Part shown: piece after piece, positions 30,722 to 40,708 of the stretch
How the letters are laid out: each line of letters opens with the position of its first letter
How positions within the stretch are numbered: the stretch's first letter is position 1
Source of the DNA: UBA2979 sp963694535
Lineage (GTDB): Bacteria; Chloroflexota; Dehalococcoidia; UBA2979
Direction of reading: 5' to 3'
Length of the DNA stretch: 43,313 bases
Assembly: GCA_963694535.1 (NCBI GenBank)
Contig: CAVODE010000006.1
Span: 1 to 43,313, forward strand
Program-made: the position numbers and the translations under genes
The notes under the pieces: model-generated
Databases searched by the model: none
Told to the model about the DNA's origin: nothing
What the model saw: only the letters and a program-made list of their open reading frames with translations

Positions 30722-33223
30722 GTGAGTGCAGTGAGAATACCCGAAACGGGTCCTTTAGCCGGAGTTGTTGTGGTTGATGCAACAGACGCACGGGGAGAGA
30801 TGTGCGGCCGATTACTTGCCGATCTCGGAGCTTGTGTTTTAAAAATTGAGCCAATTGAAGGAGTAAATTCCCGTAAACTCGGACCTTTTGATTCCGGAGA
30901 TAAGGAGTCACTTTATTGGGCTCATGTGGGTGCAGGTAAGCACTCTATTTCATTAAATTTCGAAGATGCAACAGAGTTAGAGAAGTTAAGGAACTTGATT
31001 AAGCGGGCAGATATTTTTGTGGAAAGTTCTAATTTGAACTATATGAATCAACTTGGTTTTGGGTACGATTCTTTAAATAAAATTAACGAGCGCCTGATAT
31101 ATGTGTCTATTTCAGCTTACGGCCGAACTGGTCCGAAGGCCAGTTGGCCGGCGACTGATTTCACCGTGGAGTCGGCAGCAGGACTCACGACTCTTCAAGG
31201 AGATGGAGACAGACCTCCCGTCGCAGTTGGTTACCCACAAGCATCTTTTCACGCAGGTGCTCAGGCGGCGACAGATGCAGTTATTGCTTTGAACGAACGG
31301 GCATTAAGTGGGAAAGGTCAGCATTTGGATGTATCAATGCAGACCACGATGATATGGACTTTAATGCACGCAACTGGGTTCTGGCCCATGGAAGAATGCG
31401 AACCGCCACTGACTGGTGATGACAGAGCAGCTCCGCACGAATTTATAGGTAAATTGGAGCTTGGCCTAGTGAACACCATAGAGTGTTTAGATGGGTTTGT
31501 GCTTGCGACCCTTCGCACAGGAAGATTTGGGGCGCGAGTATTCAAGATGGCAGCCGCGTTAGCTAAACGAGACGATGACTTAGATCCTGAGCTTAGAAAT
31601 GTTGACTGGGATGAACTCAGTCTTCAAATACAACCTGACGCGCCGGAAGAGATAACGAAACTGATAAGCAAGGCTGCCGATATGGTATATCGTGTCTTCG
31701 GTAGACGAACGAAGGCCGAAATTCTCGACAGGGCCGTTACTTATGACGCGCAGGTCGCGCCGGTAAACTCAATTGCGGATCTTGTGGATAGAGATCCACA
31801 GCTAAGATCTCGTGGTTTTTGGAAAAAAATTGGAGGTCGAATTCATCCCGATACGCCAGTGAAATTCAGTCGAACCTTGTCAGAATTTTCTCACCCCGCA
31901 CCAAATCTGGGTGTGCATAACGAAGTGCTTGACGGACCAATTGTATTTCCATCAGGACTTCCAGCTCGAACTGCATTAGCAAACGGCTTGAAGCCGTCCA
32001 CGCGTGACCGTGATGGGCTCGCATTTTCTGGTCTGAAAGTTGCTGACTTTTCATGGGTGGGGGTAGGGCCTATTACGGCTAAGGCGTTAGCTGATCACGG
32101 TGCTACTGTTGTGCATATTGAGAGCGCTTCGATGCCTGATGTATTGCGCATGGGGAGGCCAGCAAAAGACGGCATTCCGGGTTTAGACCGAGGACAATTC
32201 TTTGCAAACTTCAATTCGTCGAAACTCGGATTGCAGTTGAATCTACGGACACCCCATGGCAAGAGAATTGCTATGGAACTTATTGACTGGGCTGATGTGG
32301 TTGTGGATTCCTTTACGAGCGGCACGATGAAGCGGCTAGGATTTGATCCAAAAGAGATTCTTAAGTCTCGTCCAGATTTGATTTGGTACAGTACTACTCT
32401 GCGAGGCCAGACTGGTCCGCATGCGAGCTTTGGTGGGTTTGGTTCGCAAGGTAGTGCGATAGCTGGCTTGCATGGATTAACAGGTTGGCCTGATAGAGCA
32501 CCCGCTGGTACATGGGGAGCCTACACAGATTTCATCACTCCTCGCTATGGGGTGTCAGCGCTGGCAGCTGCAATTTTTGAACGACGGGTAACCGGGCTTG
32601 GTCAATTTATAGATATGGCCCAAACAGAGGCAGGGCTGCAATTTATTGGCCCTCTACTTCTTGATTACACAACGAACGGGAATATGACCGAACGTTCGGG
32701 TAATTCTTCTTTCTACGCATGCCCAAACGGCATCTATCCAACTTTAGATGGAACCGAAAGATATATAGCTATTTCTTGTGAGACAGAGGATCAATGGGCG
32801 CGACTAGTCGATTTTATTGATCCCGATTTTAGTTTTTTAAATTTTAGTTCTCGTGAAGAGCGATTAAAGCATGAAAACGTAATTAACAAAATCATCGCTG
32901 ATTGGTCTAGTAAGTTGAACGGAAGAGAACTTGAATTAAGACTTATAGGTGCAGACATTCCCGCTTCAGTTGTTCAGCGAACTAGTGAGTTGTACAGTGA
33001 TGACCAGTTAGATCACCGAGGTTTTTTTGAAACGTTGAATCACGCACTAATGGGACCTACTCCATATGATGGCCATGCGACAATATTTTCTGGCCGAAAA
33101 GGGACTAGTTTACGAGGCCCCGGCCCTGTAATGGGTGAGCATACTCATCAAGTAATGACAGAAATTCTAAATTTTAGCGAACTTGAAATCGCTGAAGCTG
33201 CAGTTTCAGGTGCTTTCGAGTAG
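30722..33223 (+). CDS. Tandem CaiB/BaiF family III CoA-transferase
   Basis: About 833 residues, twice the normal family length. The GTG at 30722 has AGGTGA five bases upstream and is preferred to ATG codons at 30689 and 30692. The first CaiB domain spans about residues 1-395 and has RLLADLGACVLKIEP, SISAYGRTGP and the catalytic-Asp motif GKGQHLDVSM. The second spans about residues 425-833 and has KALADHGATVVHIES, STTLRGQTGPHASF and GLGQFIDMAQ. Family III enzymes form an Asp-CoA thioester and move CoA between acids. Substrates are unknown. Both domains keep the Asp, so both may be active. Confidence 0.88.
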   Translation: MSAVRIPETGPLAGVVVVDATDARGEMCGRLLADLGACVLKIEPIEGVNSRKLGPFDSGDKESLYWAHVGAGKHSISLNFEDATELEKLRNLIKRADIFVESSNLNYMNQLGFGYDSLNKINERLIYVSISAYGRTGPKASWPATDFTVESAAGLTTLQGDGDRPPVAVGYPQASFHAGAQAATDAVIALNERALSGKGQHLDVSMQTTMIWTLMHATGFWPMEECEPPLTGDDRAAPHEFIGKLELGLVNTIECLDGFVLATLRTGRFGARVFKMAAALAKRDDDLDPELRNVDWDELSLQIQPDAPEEITKLISKAADMVYRVFGRRTKAEILDRAVTYDAQVAPVNSIADLVDRDPQLRSRGFWKKIGGRIHPDTPVKFSRTLSEFSHPAPNLGVHNEVLDGPIVFPSGLPARTALANGLKPSTRDRDGLAFSGLKVADFSWVGVGPITAKALADHGATVVHIESASMPDVLRMGRPAKDGIPGLDRGQFFANFNSSKLGLQLNLRTPHGKRIAMELIDWADVVVDSFTSGTMKRLGFDPKEILKSRPDLIWYSTTLRGQTGPHASFGGFGSQGSAIAGLHGLTGWPDRAPAGTWGAYTDFITPRYGVSALAAAIFERRVTGLGQFIDMAQTEAGLQFIGPLLLDYTTNGNMTERSGNSSFYACPNGIYPTLDGTERYIAISCETEDQWARLVDFIDPDFSFLNFSSREERLKHENVINKIIADWSSKLNGRELELRLIGADIPASVVQRTSELYSDDQLDHRGFFETLNHALMGPTPYDGHATIFSGRKGTSLRGPGPVMGEHTHQVMTEILNFSELEIAEAAVSGAFE

Positions 33224-33295
33224 GATGAGTAAACCGATACTTTTTTAATGTGGGCGGGACGCTACTGATTTTGTTAGGTGGGTGCTCCTTAAAAT

Positions 33296-34864
33296 ATGCG
33301 TATTCATGATTTCTTTCTTTCTGCGCAAAGACCTCAGCATATCCTCAGGTATTTCTTTGCGCCTACGATGGCAATTTTAGTCATTATTTTGGCGTCACAG
33401 GTAGCGGTATCACAGGAATCTTTGTTGGTTGCTGAAAACTCGTGGATTAGAGTTCAAAATGTTGGCGACGATCCTGCAATGTTAGAAGTATCTCATTATG
33501 GTAAGTCCGGAATAACTGCTGCGAGCGAAATTTGTCCCGGTGAATATTGTGTGGCGATACCGCCGGGATCGGGATGGACTTTTTTTGCGGAGACTAACTC
33601 AGACCTGACTGCAGGCTTTTACGGATCAACGAAAATAACAGGTGAACAACCATTCGTTGCGGTCGCGGGGAAAGATTCGTTAACTTCAGGAACCGATGGT
33701 TGGTACCTAAAGATCGGAGGGGACTCCTATTGGCAGGGAGGAGCTTCATCTAAACTTATTCTTCCCTTGGTTGAATATACAGCTGAAAAAAGTTCAATTT
33801 TACACATTCAGAATGCGAGCTCTGACTCGGCAGCGTGCATTTCTATCCGTTATTTTACCGATTCATCCTTGGATGTAATGGCTCTTGAACCTGATAATTC
33901 ATCAGTCGAGTGTCCGAAAGGAGGTCTGTATTTAGAGGCGAACGAATCGATAGTAAGAAACCGTTTTTCGTTCCCTTTTGAGGTAGGCTTCACTGGTTCT
34001 GCGATCGTCGAAACATCACCGGTTCAGTCGGGAAATTTTTTGACTTCAAGTAATGATCAGGCGATTGTGGCATCTGTCGACACTGTTTCGTCGGACGGGA
34101 TATCTTTTTCTAGTTATCGAGCATTCGCTGATAGTGAAGCAGGTAAAGACATTGTGTTACCAATTATTCAAAGGGAAGTAACGTCCTCTGGCAGCTTTCG
34201 CGGTGAGATTTGGAGTACGAGATTTCGAATAACAGCAGCAAATCCCAGCGTCCCTATTACTGCAAGCATTTTATTTAGCGGCGCGATGCCGAATGGGAAC
34301 GAATTTGAGGCGGATTATGAAGTCTCTATACACTCTTCCATAACATGCGACCAGAGCATGGAAGGGATCAATGCTTGTTTGCCTGATCAGGTTAGTTTGC
34401 CACGTGGTTTTTCAGGTACTGCGCGTATATCAAGCGACGAGAATATAGCAGTTGTAGTTCAACGCGTAAGCGAGTCAGGGATTTCAGGTGATTATCGCGG
34501 ATTCACCGCCCGCGAAGCTGGTACGCAGGTGGTATTGCCAGTGGTGAATAAGACGCTATCTCCATGGGGCGGTCACGATGGATGGAATTCTACGGTGCAC
34601 GTCCAACCATTTGATGGCGGCACTGCAACAGTCTCTTTTTTTTATTTTTCAAAAAACCTACCTAAGGGAGGATTTTATCGATTAGTGGGAGAGATCATTG
34701 GGAGCAAAACAGTGCATCAAGGCGATGATCGATTCTTACCAGATAATTGGATAGGGTCACTAATAGTTGTTTCCACCCGGCCGGTTGTTGTGTTGGCTAA
34801 TCTTGAAAATGCTGGATTCAAGGGCGATCCAATCATGATGTATAACGGAGTTTCTCTTGAGTAA
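33296..34864 (+). CDS. Secreted or membrane-anchored repeat protein
   Basis: 522 residues. An N-terminal signal or anchor helix (MAILVIILASQVAVSQ, residues 25-40) is followed by an all-beta exported region. A module recurs three times: a LILPLV/IVLPII/VVLPVV strand, a 10-20 residue variable part, then an aromatic or hydrophobic strand such as ILHIQN, RFRITAAN and VHVQPF. The first is near residue 154, the others near 292 and 413. No sortase sorting motif is seen. Such proteins are common as surface or secreted factors. I do not recognise a catalytic site. It overlaps rnhA by eight bases. Confidence 0.6.
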   Translation: MRIHDFFLSAQRPQHILRYFFAPTMAILVIILASQVAVSQESLLVAENSWIRVQNVGDDPAMLEVSHYGKSGITAASEICPGEYCVAIPPGSGWTFFAETNSDLTAGFYGSTKITGEQPFVAVAGKDSLTSGTDGWYLKIGGDSYWQGGASSKLILPLVEYTAEKSSILHIQNASSDSAACISIRYFTDSSLDVMALEPDNSSVECPKGGLYLEANESIVRNRFSFPFEVGFTGSAIVETSPVQSGNFLTSSNDQAIVASVDTVSSDGISFSSYRAFADSEAGKDIVLPIIQREVTSSGSFRGEIWSTRFRITAANPSVPITASILFSGAMPNGNEFEADYEVSIHSSITCDQSMEGINACLPDQVSLPRGFSGTARISSDENIAVVVQRVSESGISGDYRGFTAREAGTQVVLPVVNKTLSPWGGHDGWNSTVHVQPFDGGTATVSFFYFSKNLPKGGFYRLVGEIIGSKTVHQGDDRFLPDNWIGSLIVVSTRPVVVLANLENAGFKGDPIMMYNGVSLE

Positions 34865-35384
34865 TATACAGTCACTGGATTTTGAAAACCTTTCGTCTAC
34901 TCAGATAGCGTCATTGAAATCAGTTATTACAAAGTATTCGGATGGTCCAGTAACTGGGATATTTACGGATGGATCGTGTTTTGTTAATCCTGGCCCAGGT
35001 GGCTGGGGTGCGGTGCAGGTGCGAGATGATGTGATTATCCATCAGTTGAGTGGTGAAGATTCTCAGACAACAAATAACCGAATGGAATTGACCGCCATGA
35101 TCGCGGGTTTGCGGTTGATTAGCTCTGACGAACATACTGTTATTTATAGTGATAGTCAGCTTGTTGTTAACACTTTGACAACATGGGCACGTGGTTGGGC
35201 GACGAGAGGCTGGCGCCGAAAGACCGGTGAGATAGCAAATCTTGATCTTGTGCAGGAGGCCTATAATCTTTTCTTGGATAGGCCAAGTGTAGAAGTCAAG
35301 TGGATTAGAGCCCATCACGGGTCAAAATGGAATGAATACGCGGATGCCTTGGCATCGCTATACATGGAAAATATTAGGGAATAG
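34857..35384 (+). CDS. rnhA: Ribonuclease HI
   Basis: A 175-residue nuclease that cuts RNA in RNA-DNA hybrids. The catalytic acids are D38 (TDGS), E77 (NNRMEL), D99 (YSDSQ) and D163 (ADALA). The basic loop WATRGWRRKTGEIAN, WIRAHHGSKWNEYADAL and the GPGGWGAV turn complete the family pattern. About 30 extra N-terminal residues precede the fold. The start is TTG, overlapping the previous stop by eight bases. Alternative starts further in would lose only the extra N-terminus. Confidence 0.94.
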   Translation: MSNIQSLDFENLSSTQIASLKSVITKYSDGPVTGIFTDGSCFVNPGPGGWGAVQVRDDVIIHQLSGEDSQTTNNRMELTAMIAGLRLISSDEHTVIYSDSQLVVNTLTTWARGWATRGWRRKTGEIANLDLVQEAYNLFLDRPSVEVKWIRAHHGSKWNEYADALASLYMENIRE

Positions 35385-35482
35385 GATTTAGAGGCAATCT
35401 CGGTTTGATAGTCGTCAGGCGCATAAATACTTAGACTATTGAGTAACGTTTACAAGTAGACGCCAATTACGGGGGTAGAGGC

Positions 35483-36286
35483 GTGACTGATTCAACTAAT
35501 TTTGTTCGATTGTTGGCAATTGATGCGGGTAATACCAGCGTGGCTATTGGCATTTTTGAGGATGAATCGCTGGTCACGACTTTTCGAGTAGCTTCAAATC
35601 AGGATAGATTTGAAGATGAGTGGACTGTGTATATTGACGGCCTCTTGCGATCGAGTGGAGTCAACCCAGATTCACTTACGGCAGCAGCGATTTCTTCCAC
35701 AGTCCCACAATTACAGGATAAATTTAAAAATATATGTGAGTCTCATTTTGATGTTCCACTTCTAGTGGTTGATCCTACAGTTTCAATGGGTCTAGAAATC
35801 AAATATCAAGACTCGAGTGAGATTGGACCTGACCGAATACTACATGCGGTTGCGGCCTTGGAATTCTATGAACCGCCGCTAGTTATTGTTGACTTGGGAA
35901 CTGCTTGTGTGTTTGATGCCATCGATGCTCAAGGAGCATATGTCGGGGGCGCAATAGCGCCTGGTATTGGGTTAGCATCGGATGCTTTATTTGATAAAGC
36001 TGCTATGTTACGCACCGTAAAATTAGATGCACCAAGAACCGCAATTGGTAACACAACTGCACATGCGCTGCAATCGGGTATATGCCTAGGTTACGGAGCC
36101 CTTGTGGATGGAATGGTGGCGAAGTTTAAATCTGAACTTGGTGGATCAGTAACGACTATAGGGACCGGTGGTTATATAGACTTAGTTGAGTCTGCGGTGA
36201 GTTCCTTTGACGTTATTGAGGAAAATCTCAATCTGAAGGGGCTTCAAATATTGAACAAACGAATGAGCGGAGAAGGCCGTGGCTGA
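35483..36286 (+). CDS. coaX: Type III pantothenate kinase
   Basis: A 267-residue kinase for the first step of coenzyme A synthesis. It has the acetate kinase/HSP70-like motifs LLAIDAGNTSVAIGIF (residues 9-24), the IGPDRI and DLGTACVFD segments (the catalytic Asp region near residue 136), and GGAIAPGI near residue 153. Type III enzymes need a monovalent cation and are not inhibited by CoA. The GTG start has GGGGG-rich sequence upstream. The gene overlaps coaBC by eight bases. Confidence 0.93.
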   Translation: MTDSTNFVRLLAIDAGNTSVAIGIFEDESLVTTFRVASNQDRFEDEWTVYIDGLLRSSGVNPDSLTAAAISSTVPQLQDKFKNICESHFDVPLLVVDPTVSMGLEIKYQDSSEIGPDRILHAVAALEFYEPPLVIVDLGTACVFDAIDAQGAYVGGAIAPGIGLASDALFDKAAMLRTVKLDAPRTAIGNTTAHALQSGICLGYGALVDGMVAKFKSELGGSVTTIGTGGYIDLVESAVSSFDVIEENLNLKGLQILNKRMSGEGRG

Positions 36287-37532
36287 TCAAAGTATTTATG
36301 GAATAATGAGTCATGATCCTTTGTACCAGAAGCATATTGTGCTCGGGGTAACCGGCTCAATTTCATGTTATAAAGCTCTTGATATCGCTAGCAAATTGGT
36401 TCAGGCAGGTGCCTATGTTGATGTGGTACTGACTAAAAGCGCTACTGAATTTATTCAGCCTTTGGCGTTTAAGGCCCTTACAAATAGACAACCATATGTG
36501 AACATGTTTGATCTTGATGCTAAAGATGGAGAATCACACGTTGAACTTGCAAGGCGATGCGATGCGATGCTAATTGCCCCACTTACTGCCACTACTATGG
36601 CGAAACTCAGCCATGGGATAGCCGACGATTTAGTGGCATTGACTGCCCTTGCGACAGACAAACCCCTTTTGGTAGCTCCGGCAATGGATTCACAAATGTG
36701 GATAAATCCAGCAACTCAGTACAATATGAAAAATCTTATTCAGCGAGGCGTACAAATTATTGGCCCAGCAGAAGGTCGACTAGCTTCGGGTCGTGTGGGT
36801 GCTGGGAGATTGGTGGAGCCCACAGATATAGTTGATGAACTTCGATATCGGTTAGCCCGTGAGCTAGGCGACCTTTCGTCATTGAAGGTAGTCGTGACAG
36901 CTGGAGGCACGCGGGAAGCAATCGATCCAGTTCGATACGTTGGAAACAGGTCCACAGGAAAAATGGGATATGCGATTGCGGAGGCAGCCCGAAATAGAGG
37001 AGCATCTGTAAGCGTTGTCACTACTGTGGATAGGCAATCAGTCGTGGGAATTCGTGATATTCGAGTCGAGACTGCTGCAGAAATGCTCGATGCCGTGCAA
37101 CAAGAATGCCAAACTGCCGATGTGTTGGTTATGGCTGGAGCGGTTGCTGACTATCGTCCTATGAACGTCGCAGATCAAAAAATTAAGAAGCCTAAATCTG
37201 GTGCATCTAACATGACTATTGAGCTGGAAGAAACTACAGATATCATTGCTTCAATTGGCAGTCAGCAGAAAACAGGTCGATTAGTTAAGGTTGCGTTTGC
37301 GGCCGAGACACAAGATTTGATTGACAATGCACGAAGAAAAATTGTCGCTAAGGGCGCTGATTTCATCGTTGCAAATGATGTAAGCGCTGTCGACTCAGGA
37401 TTTGCTGTTGATACGAATCGGGTAACTATTCTTGATGCGTCTGGCTTGGAAGAAGCGCTGCCGGTATTGTCGAAGTACGAAGTAGCAAACGTTATTTTGA
37501 GTAAAGCCTTACCACTGATAGGCTCTGAATAA
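36279..37532 (+). CDS. coaBC: Bifunctional PPC synthetase/decarboxylase
   Basis: A 417-residue enzyme making 4'-phosphopantetheine from 4'-phosphopantothenate and cysteine. The N-terminal flavoprotein decarboxylase has GVTGSISCYKALD near residue 24, HVELARRCDAMLIAPLT with the catalytic His, and APAMDSQMW. The segment that holds the reactive Cys in E. coli reads RLASGRVGAGR, with Ser in that place, as in some other phyla. The C-terminal synthetase has VVTAGGTREAIDPVRYVGN near residue 206 and VANDVS. The cysteine substrate links it to the sulfur island. The GTG start overlaps coaX. Confidence 0.92.
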   Translation: MADQSIYGIMSHDPLYQKHIVLGVTGSISCYKALDIASKLVQAGAYVDVVLTKSATEFIQPLAFKALTNRQPYVNMFDLDAKDGESHVELARRCDAMLIAPLTATTMAKLSHGIADDLVALTALATDKPLLVAPAMDSQMWINPATQYNMKNLIQRGVQIIGPAEGRLASGRVGAGRLVEPTDIVDELRYRLARELGDLSSLKVVVTAGGTREAIDPVRYVGNRSTGKMGYAIAEAARNRGASVSVVTTVDRQSVVGIRDIRVETAAEMLDAVQQECQTADVLVMAGAVADYRPMNVADQKIKKPKSGASNMTIELEETTDIIASIGSQQKTGRLVKVAFAAETQDLIDNARRKIVAKGADFIVANDVSAVDSGFAVDTNRVTILDASGLEEALPVLSKYEVANVILSKALPLIGSE

Positions 37533-37539
37533 TCGATTA

Positions 37540-38547
37540 TTAGTCCGCATCAATCTTCCGCAGTCTCTTCTTTCGCATTGCTGTCGGCTCTATATCAAGA
37601 GGATTCTTTGCGTTTACCGCATTGTGTTTGTGTGCGTATGCAGCAGCTGCGATCATAGCTCCATTGTCGGTACAGAGATTTGGAGGAGGTATTCGAAGCT
37701 CGATAGATATGTGTTCAGAGAGAACTTCCCTTAGGCGGCTGTTTGCGGCCACTCCGCCCGCAACCAGAACTGACTTCACATTTTCTTTTTCAGCTAAATT
37801 GCGAGTTTTTTTAGCAAGAACGTCACAGACAGACTCTTGAAAGGCCCAAGCAATCTCAGCTGAATCTGGATGATCTTTTTCCTTTAAGAGATTTAAGACC
37901 GCCGTTTTTAATCCTGAAAATGAGAAGTCATTGGTGCCACGAAGCCAGGCCCGGGGTAGTCTAAGTTCTCGTTTTGCAGCTGTTTCAGCAAGAGCTGATA
38001 GGGGCGGGCCACCTGGGTAAGGTAGGCCAAGCAGTCGGGCTACCTTATCAAATGCCTCACCAGCCGCGTCGTCTCGGGTAGATCCCAGACGGACGAAAGT
38101 ATTGTTTTCTTCGATACGAATCAGTTCAGTGTGTCCGCCAGAAACCACTAGGGCAAGCGCGGGGAGTGGTGGAGGACTTTCGTTAAGCCAGCAGGCGCGA
38201 ATATGTCCTTCAATATGATCCACCGGAATGAGTGGAATATTTCTGCTATATGCGAGGCCGCGTGCGGCATTAAATCCTATGAGCAGTGCGCCAGGCAAGC
38301 CTGGTCCGTTTGTTGCACCTATAGCATCGATGTCGTGCCAGTCACATGCTGCAGCAAGCATTGCCTGCTCAATGACTGGTACGATTGCCTGGAGATGCGC
38401 ACGAGCTGCCACTTCTGGCACAATTCCGCCTGTTGATTCATGAAGATTGATCTGAGAAGCGACGATGGATGAATGAATGATGTGCCCGTCGCTGACTACG
38501 GCAGCTGCAGTTTCATCGCAGGACGATTCGATACCTAATATATTCAT
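37540..38547 (-). CDS. tsaD: tRNA t6A37 threonylcarbamoyltransferase
   Basis: 335 residues from the ATG at 38545-38547. An upstream start at 38706 would add 53 residues that do not fit the family. Motifs are LGIESSCDETAAAVV at the N-terminus, NGPGLPGALLIG near residue 81, the metal-binding HIEGH, VVSGGHTELIRI near residue 135, and VAGGVAANSRLR near residue 260. TsaD transfers threonylcarbamoyl to A37 of ANN-decoding tRNAs. It is convergent with coaBC (7 bases) and divergent from the MutY-like gene across 63 bases. TrmO in this window would act on its product. Confidence 0.95.
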   Translation of the reverse strand: MNILGIESSCDETAAAVVSDGHIIHSSIVASQINLHESTGGIVPEVAARAHLQAIVPVIEQAMLAAACDWHDIDAIGATNGPGLPGALLIGFNAARGLAYSRNIPLIPVDHIEGHIRACWLNESPPPLPALALVVSGGHTELIRIEENNTFVRLGSTRDDAAGEAFDKVARLLGLPYPGGPPLSALAETAAKRELRLPRAWLRGTNDFSFSGLKTAVLNLLKEKDHPDSAEIAWAFQESVCDVLAKKTRNLAEKENVKSVLVAGGVAANSRLREVLSEHISIELRIPPPNLCTDNGAMIAAAAYAHKHNAVNAKNPLDIEPTAMRKKRLRKIDAD

Positions 38548-38610
38548 ATTAAAGTTATTTTGCCGTGTTTTCGGAACAGGCGCCAATGATGGAGAAAGGA
38601 TACAACCGGA

Positions 38611-39482
38611 GTGGATACTGTGACTCAATTTCGAACCATCGTGTTGGATTGGTATAGACATCATTTCGTTGAGTTTCCGTGGAGAAATTCTAAAAATCCA
38701 TACCATTCACTTGTGGGGGGCTTTTGTACGCAACAAACACAGATGTCGCGAGCAATCGAGACGCATGCACGTTGGTTGGATGCCTTTCCTTCTATGGCCG
38801 ATCTAGCCGAAGCTGAGACGTCAGAGGTTATTCGCGTGTGGGGCAAAACGGGATACCCCAAAAGAGCCGTGCACTTGCAGCGAACCGCGCAGCAATGTAT
38901 TGAAAGATTTGGTGGAGAGATTCCCAGCGATTTCGATGACCTTTTAACGTTACCTGGTGTGGGTCCGTTCACTGCAGAAATTGTCAGGTGCTTTGGATTT
39001 GGACTTGAGGTGTTAACGACAGATACAAATATTGTGCGTATATTTGGTCGAGTTTTCGAGGGGGATTTGCAGCCTGTTAAAGATACGAGCAAGGACAGGA
39101 TAAGGAGCTTTCTGGGCAGTTCGTTGCTTTGGGTCGTACCGATCTTATCAATCCTGCATTGATGGATTTTGGTGCTTCTGTTTGCACCGCGCGCCCGAAG
39201 TGTGACAGATGTCCAGCACTGGACATCTGTCGAGCCGCGAGTAAGTTCAAAAGTGGTCAAGTGCCGAGGCCTCAAAGGAGAAATAAGGCTTATGTGGGCA
39301 GTGATCGCGAGTGGAGAGGAAAAATTTTGGAGCTATTGATGCACTATTCTCGTCCTGTTTCCGAGAAGAAAATTCGGAAGATATTGGATTTGGAATCTGA
39401 CGAACAAACCCATCGATTGTTGATAGGTCTAGAAAAAGATTTTTTAATATCACGCGACAAACACCTAGTGAAATTAGGTTAA
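38611..39482 (+). pseudogene. MutY-like DNA glycosylase, frameshifted
   Basis: Two overlapping frames make one glycosylase. The first (38611-39162) has EFPWRNSKNPY, QQTQ at residues 41-44, LPGVGPFTAEIV near residue 114 and the catalytic Asp138. The second (in frame from about 39081) carries VALGRTDLINPALMDFGASVC and the [4Fe-4S] set CTARPKCDRCPALDIC. A loss of one base between 39081 and 39129 explains the break. The catalytic Glu of MutY (Glu37 in E. coli) is Gly37, and the Lys of Nth is absent too. The C-terminus is a short winged-helix-like part rather than a full Nudix-like domain. It may be decayed, a sequencing error, or a recoded gene. Confidence 0.8.
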
Positions 39483-39578
39483 AAAACTTGCTCGCCGATG
39501 AGTAGGTGTGAAAAGCGTTTTTTGGCTTTACTATGGGACTTCGGGATGCTTAATTAGGAATCGGAAGGCATTTGAATT

Positions 39579-40691
39579 ATGAAGCGCGAGACTTGGAAAT
39601 TGCGCCTGATGGCGCACAAATATGGCCGCAAAATAAGAAAAAATGCTGGCGGATCTTCGTTTGCCTCGACCTCTTTAGGTAAGCGAGTGCTAGGAAACTC
39701 TAACGCTAGTTCTGTCTCGAGGAGAGAGTCTGAGAATACGCCTGTGGCGACTACAACTGAGAAAATTATTGATGAACATTTAGTGCAGCATGTTGTGGCA
39801 GTGAAGATGTTCAGTAGAACATTTCCCACATCTAATGTGTGGATTTTGCATGACGGTAATGAAGCTGCGCTTATCGACTCGGGTTATGGCGATGCCCCGT
39901 CGATTGATGCGCGAAGGGAATATTTCGGAAAGACTTGGTCAGATACAAAATTTGTAAGAATTGCTATGACTCATCATCACTTCGACCATTCGAGTGGAGG
40001 AAGGCAACTTCGTGATATCCTCCGTGCGGATACGGCTATTCACCCACTAGATGAGGCACTTCTCCATACCCCACTTGGGCCGGCAGAAGGCAATGAAGAC
40101 CTACCTGATGACAAGGTCATTACCGATCGCGCAGATATATGGAAAAAAGAAGCCTTTGAGACGCCGATAGATGTCACTATGGCGGACGGTGAGCAGTTTA
40201 AGGTAGGGAATTTGACGGTGACCGCGGTTCACACACCCGGTCATACAGCTGGTCATAACTGCTATTACGTAGAGGAAACAGGACAATTGTTCACGGGAGA
40301 TAATATTTTGGGAGTTGGGACCAGTGCTATTGGGCCTCCACCGTCTGGCAATATGGGAAATTATTTGGATTCATTGAGAAGAATGCAAGAACTTCAAGCT
40401 AAGTTGTTTGCTCCAGGACACGGCCCTGTGGTCACTGCAACGGCCGCGAAAGTTCAGGAATTGCTGGATCATCGTGAGATTCGTGACAGACAGATTATTG
40501 ATATCGTTGAAAAGGGCTACGACACAGATCAGCAAATTCGACGTGCTCTTTATCCGGAAATTCAGAAAGGTCTTCGTCGAGCAGCTCATGGCCAAGTAAG
40601 GTCTCACGTTGCTCGAATGGTTGGGCAAGGGATTATGGAAGTCGACGAGTCGGAAGATGAATCCGTCTGGACAGTTCGCCTAACTAAGTAG
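39579..40691 (+). CDS. Metallo-beta-lactamase-fold hydrolase
   Basis: 370 residues. About 65 basic, disordered N-terminal residues precede the MBL domain. Zinc ligands are in THHHFDHSSGG near residue 132 (HxHxDH), the second His in HTPGHTAGH near residue 219, the Asp of FTGDNILG near residue 240 and the C-terminal His in APGHGPV. A C-terminal winged helix (residues about 296-370) follows. The arrangement resembles LACTB2/glyoxalase II-like enzymes, which cut nucleic acids or thioesters. It is not clearly RNase J. The substrate is unknown. Confidence 0.84.
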   Translation: MKRETWKLRLMAHKYGRKIRKNAGGSSFASTSLGKRVLGNSNASSVSRRESENTPVATTTEKIIDEHLVQHVVAVKMFSRTFPTSNVWILHDGNEAALIDSGYGDAPSIDARREYFGKTWSDTKFVRIAMTHHHFDHSSGGRQLRDILRADTAIHPLDEALLHTPLGPAEGNEDLPDDKVITDRADIWKKEAFETPIDVTMADGEQFKVGNLTVTAVHTPGHTAGHNCYYVEETGQLFTGDNILGVGTSAIGPPPSGNMGNYLDSLRRMQELQAKLFAPGHGPVVTATAAKVQELLDHREIRDRQIIDIVEKGYDTDQQIRRALYPEIQKGLRRAAHGQVRSHVARMVGQGIMEVDESEDESVWTVRLTK

Positions 40692-40708
40692 ATTTTTTGT
40701 CTTCTGGG

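Noticed and set aside
38548..38706. A 53-residue N-terminal extension of TsaD.
   Set aside because: The family begins at the MNILGIESSCDET-type start at 38547; the extension would cover the intergenic space and overlap the divergent MutY-like gene.
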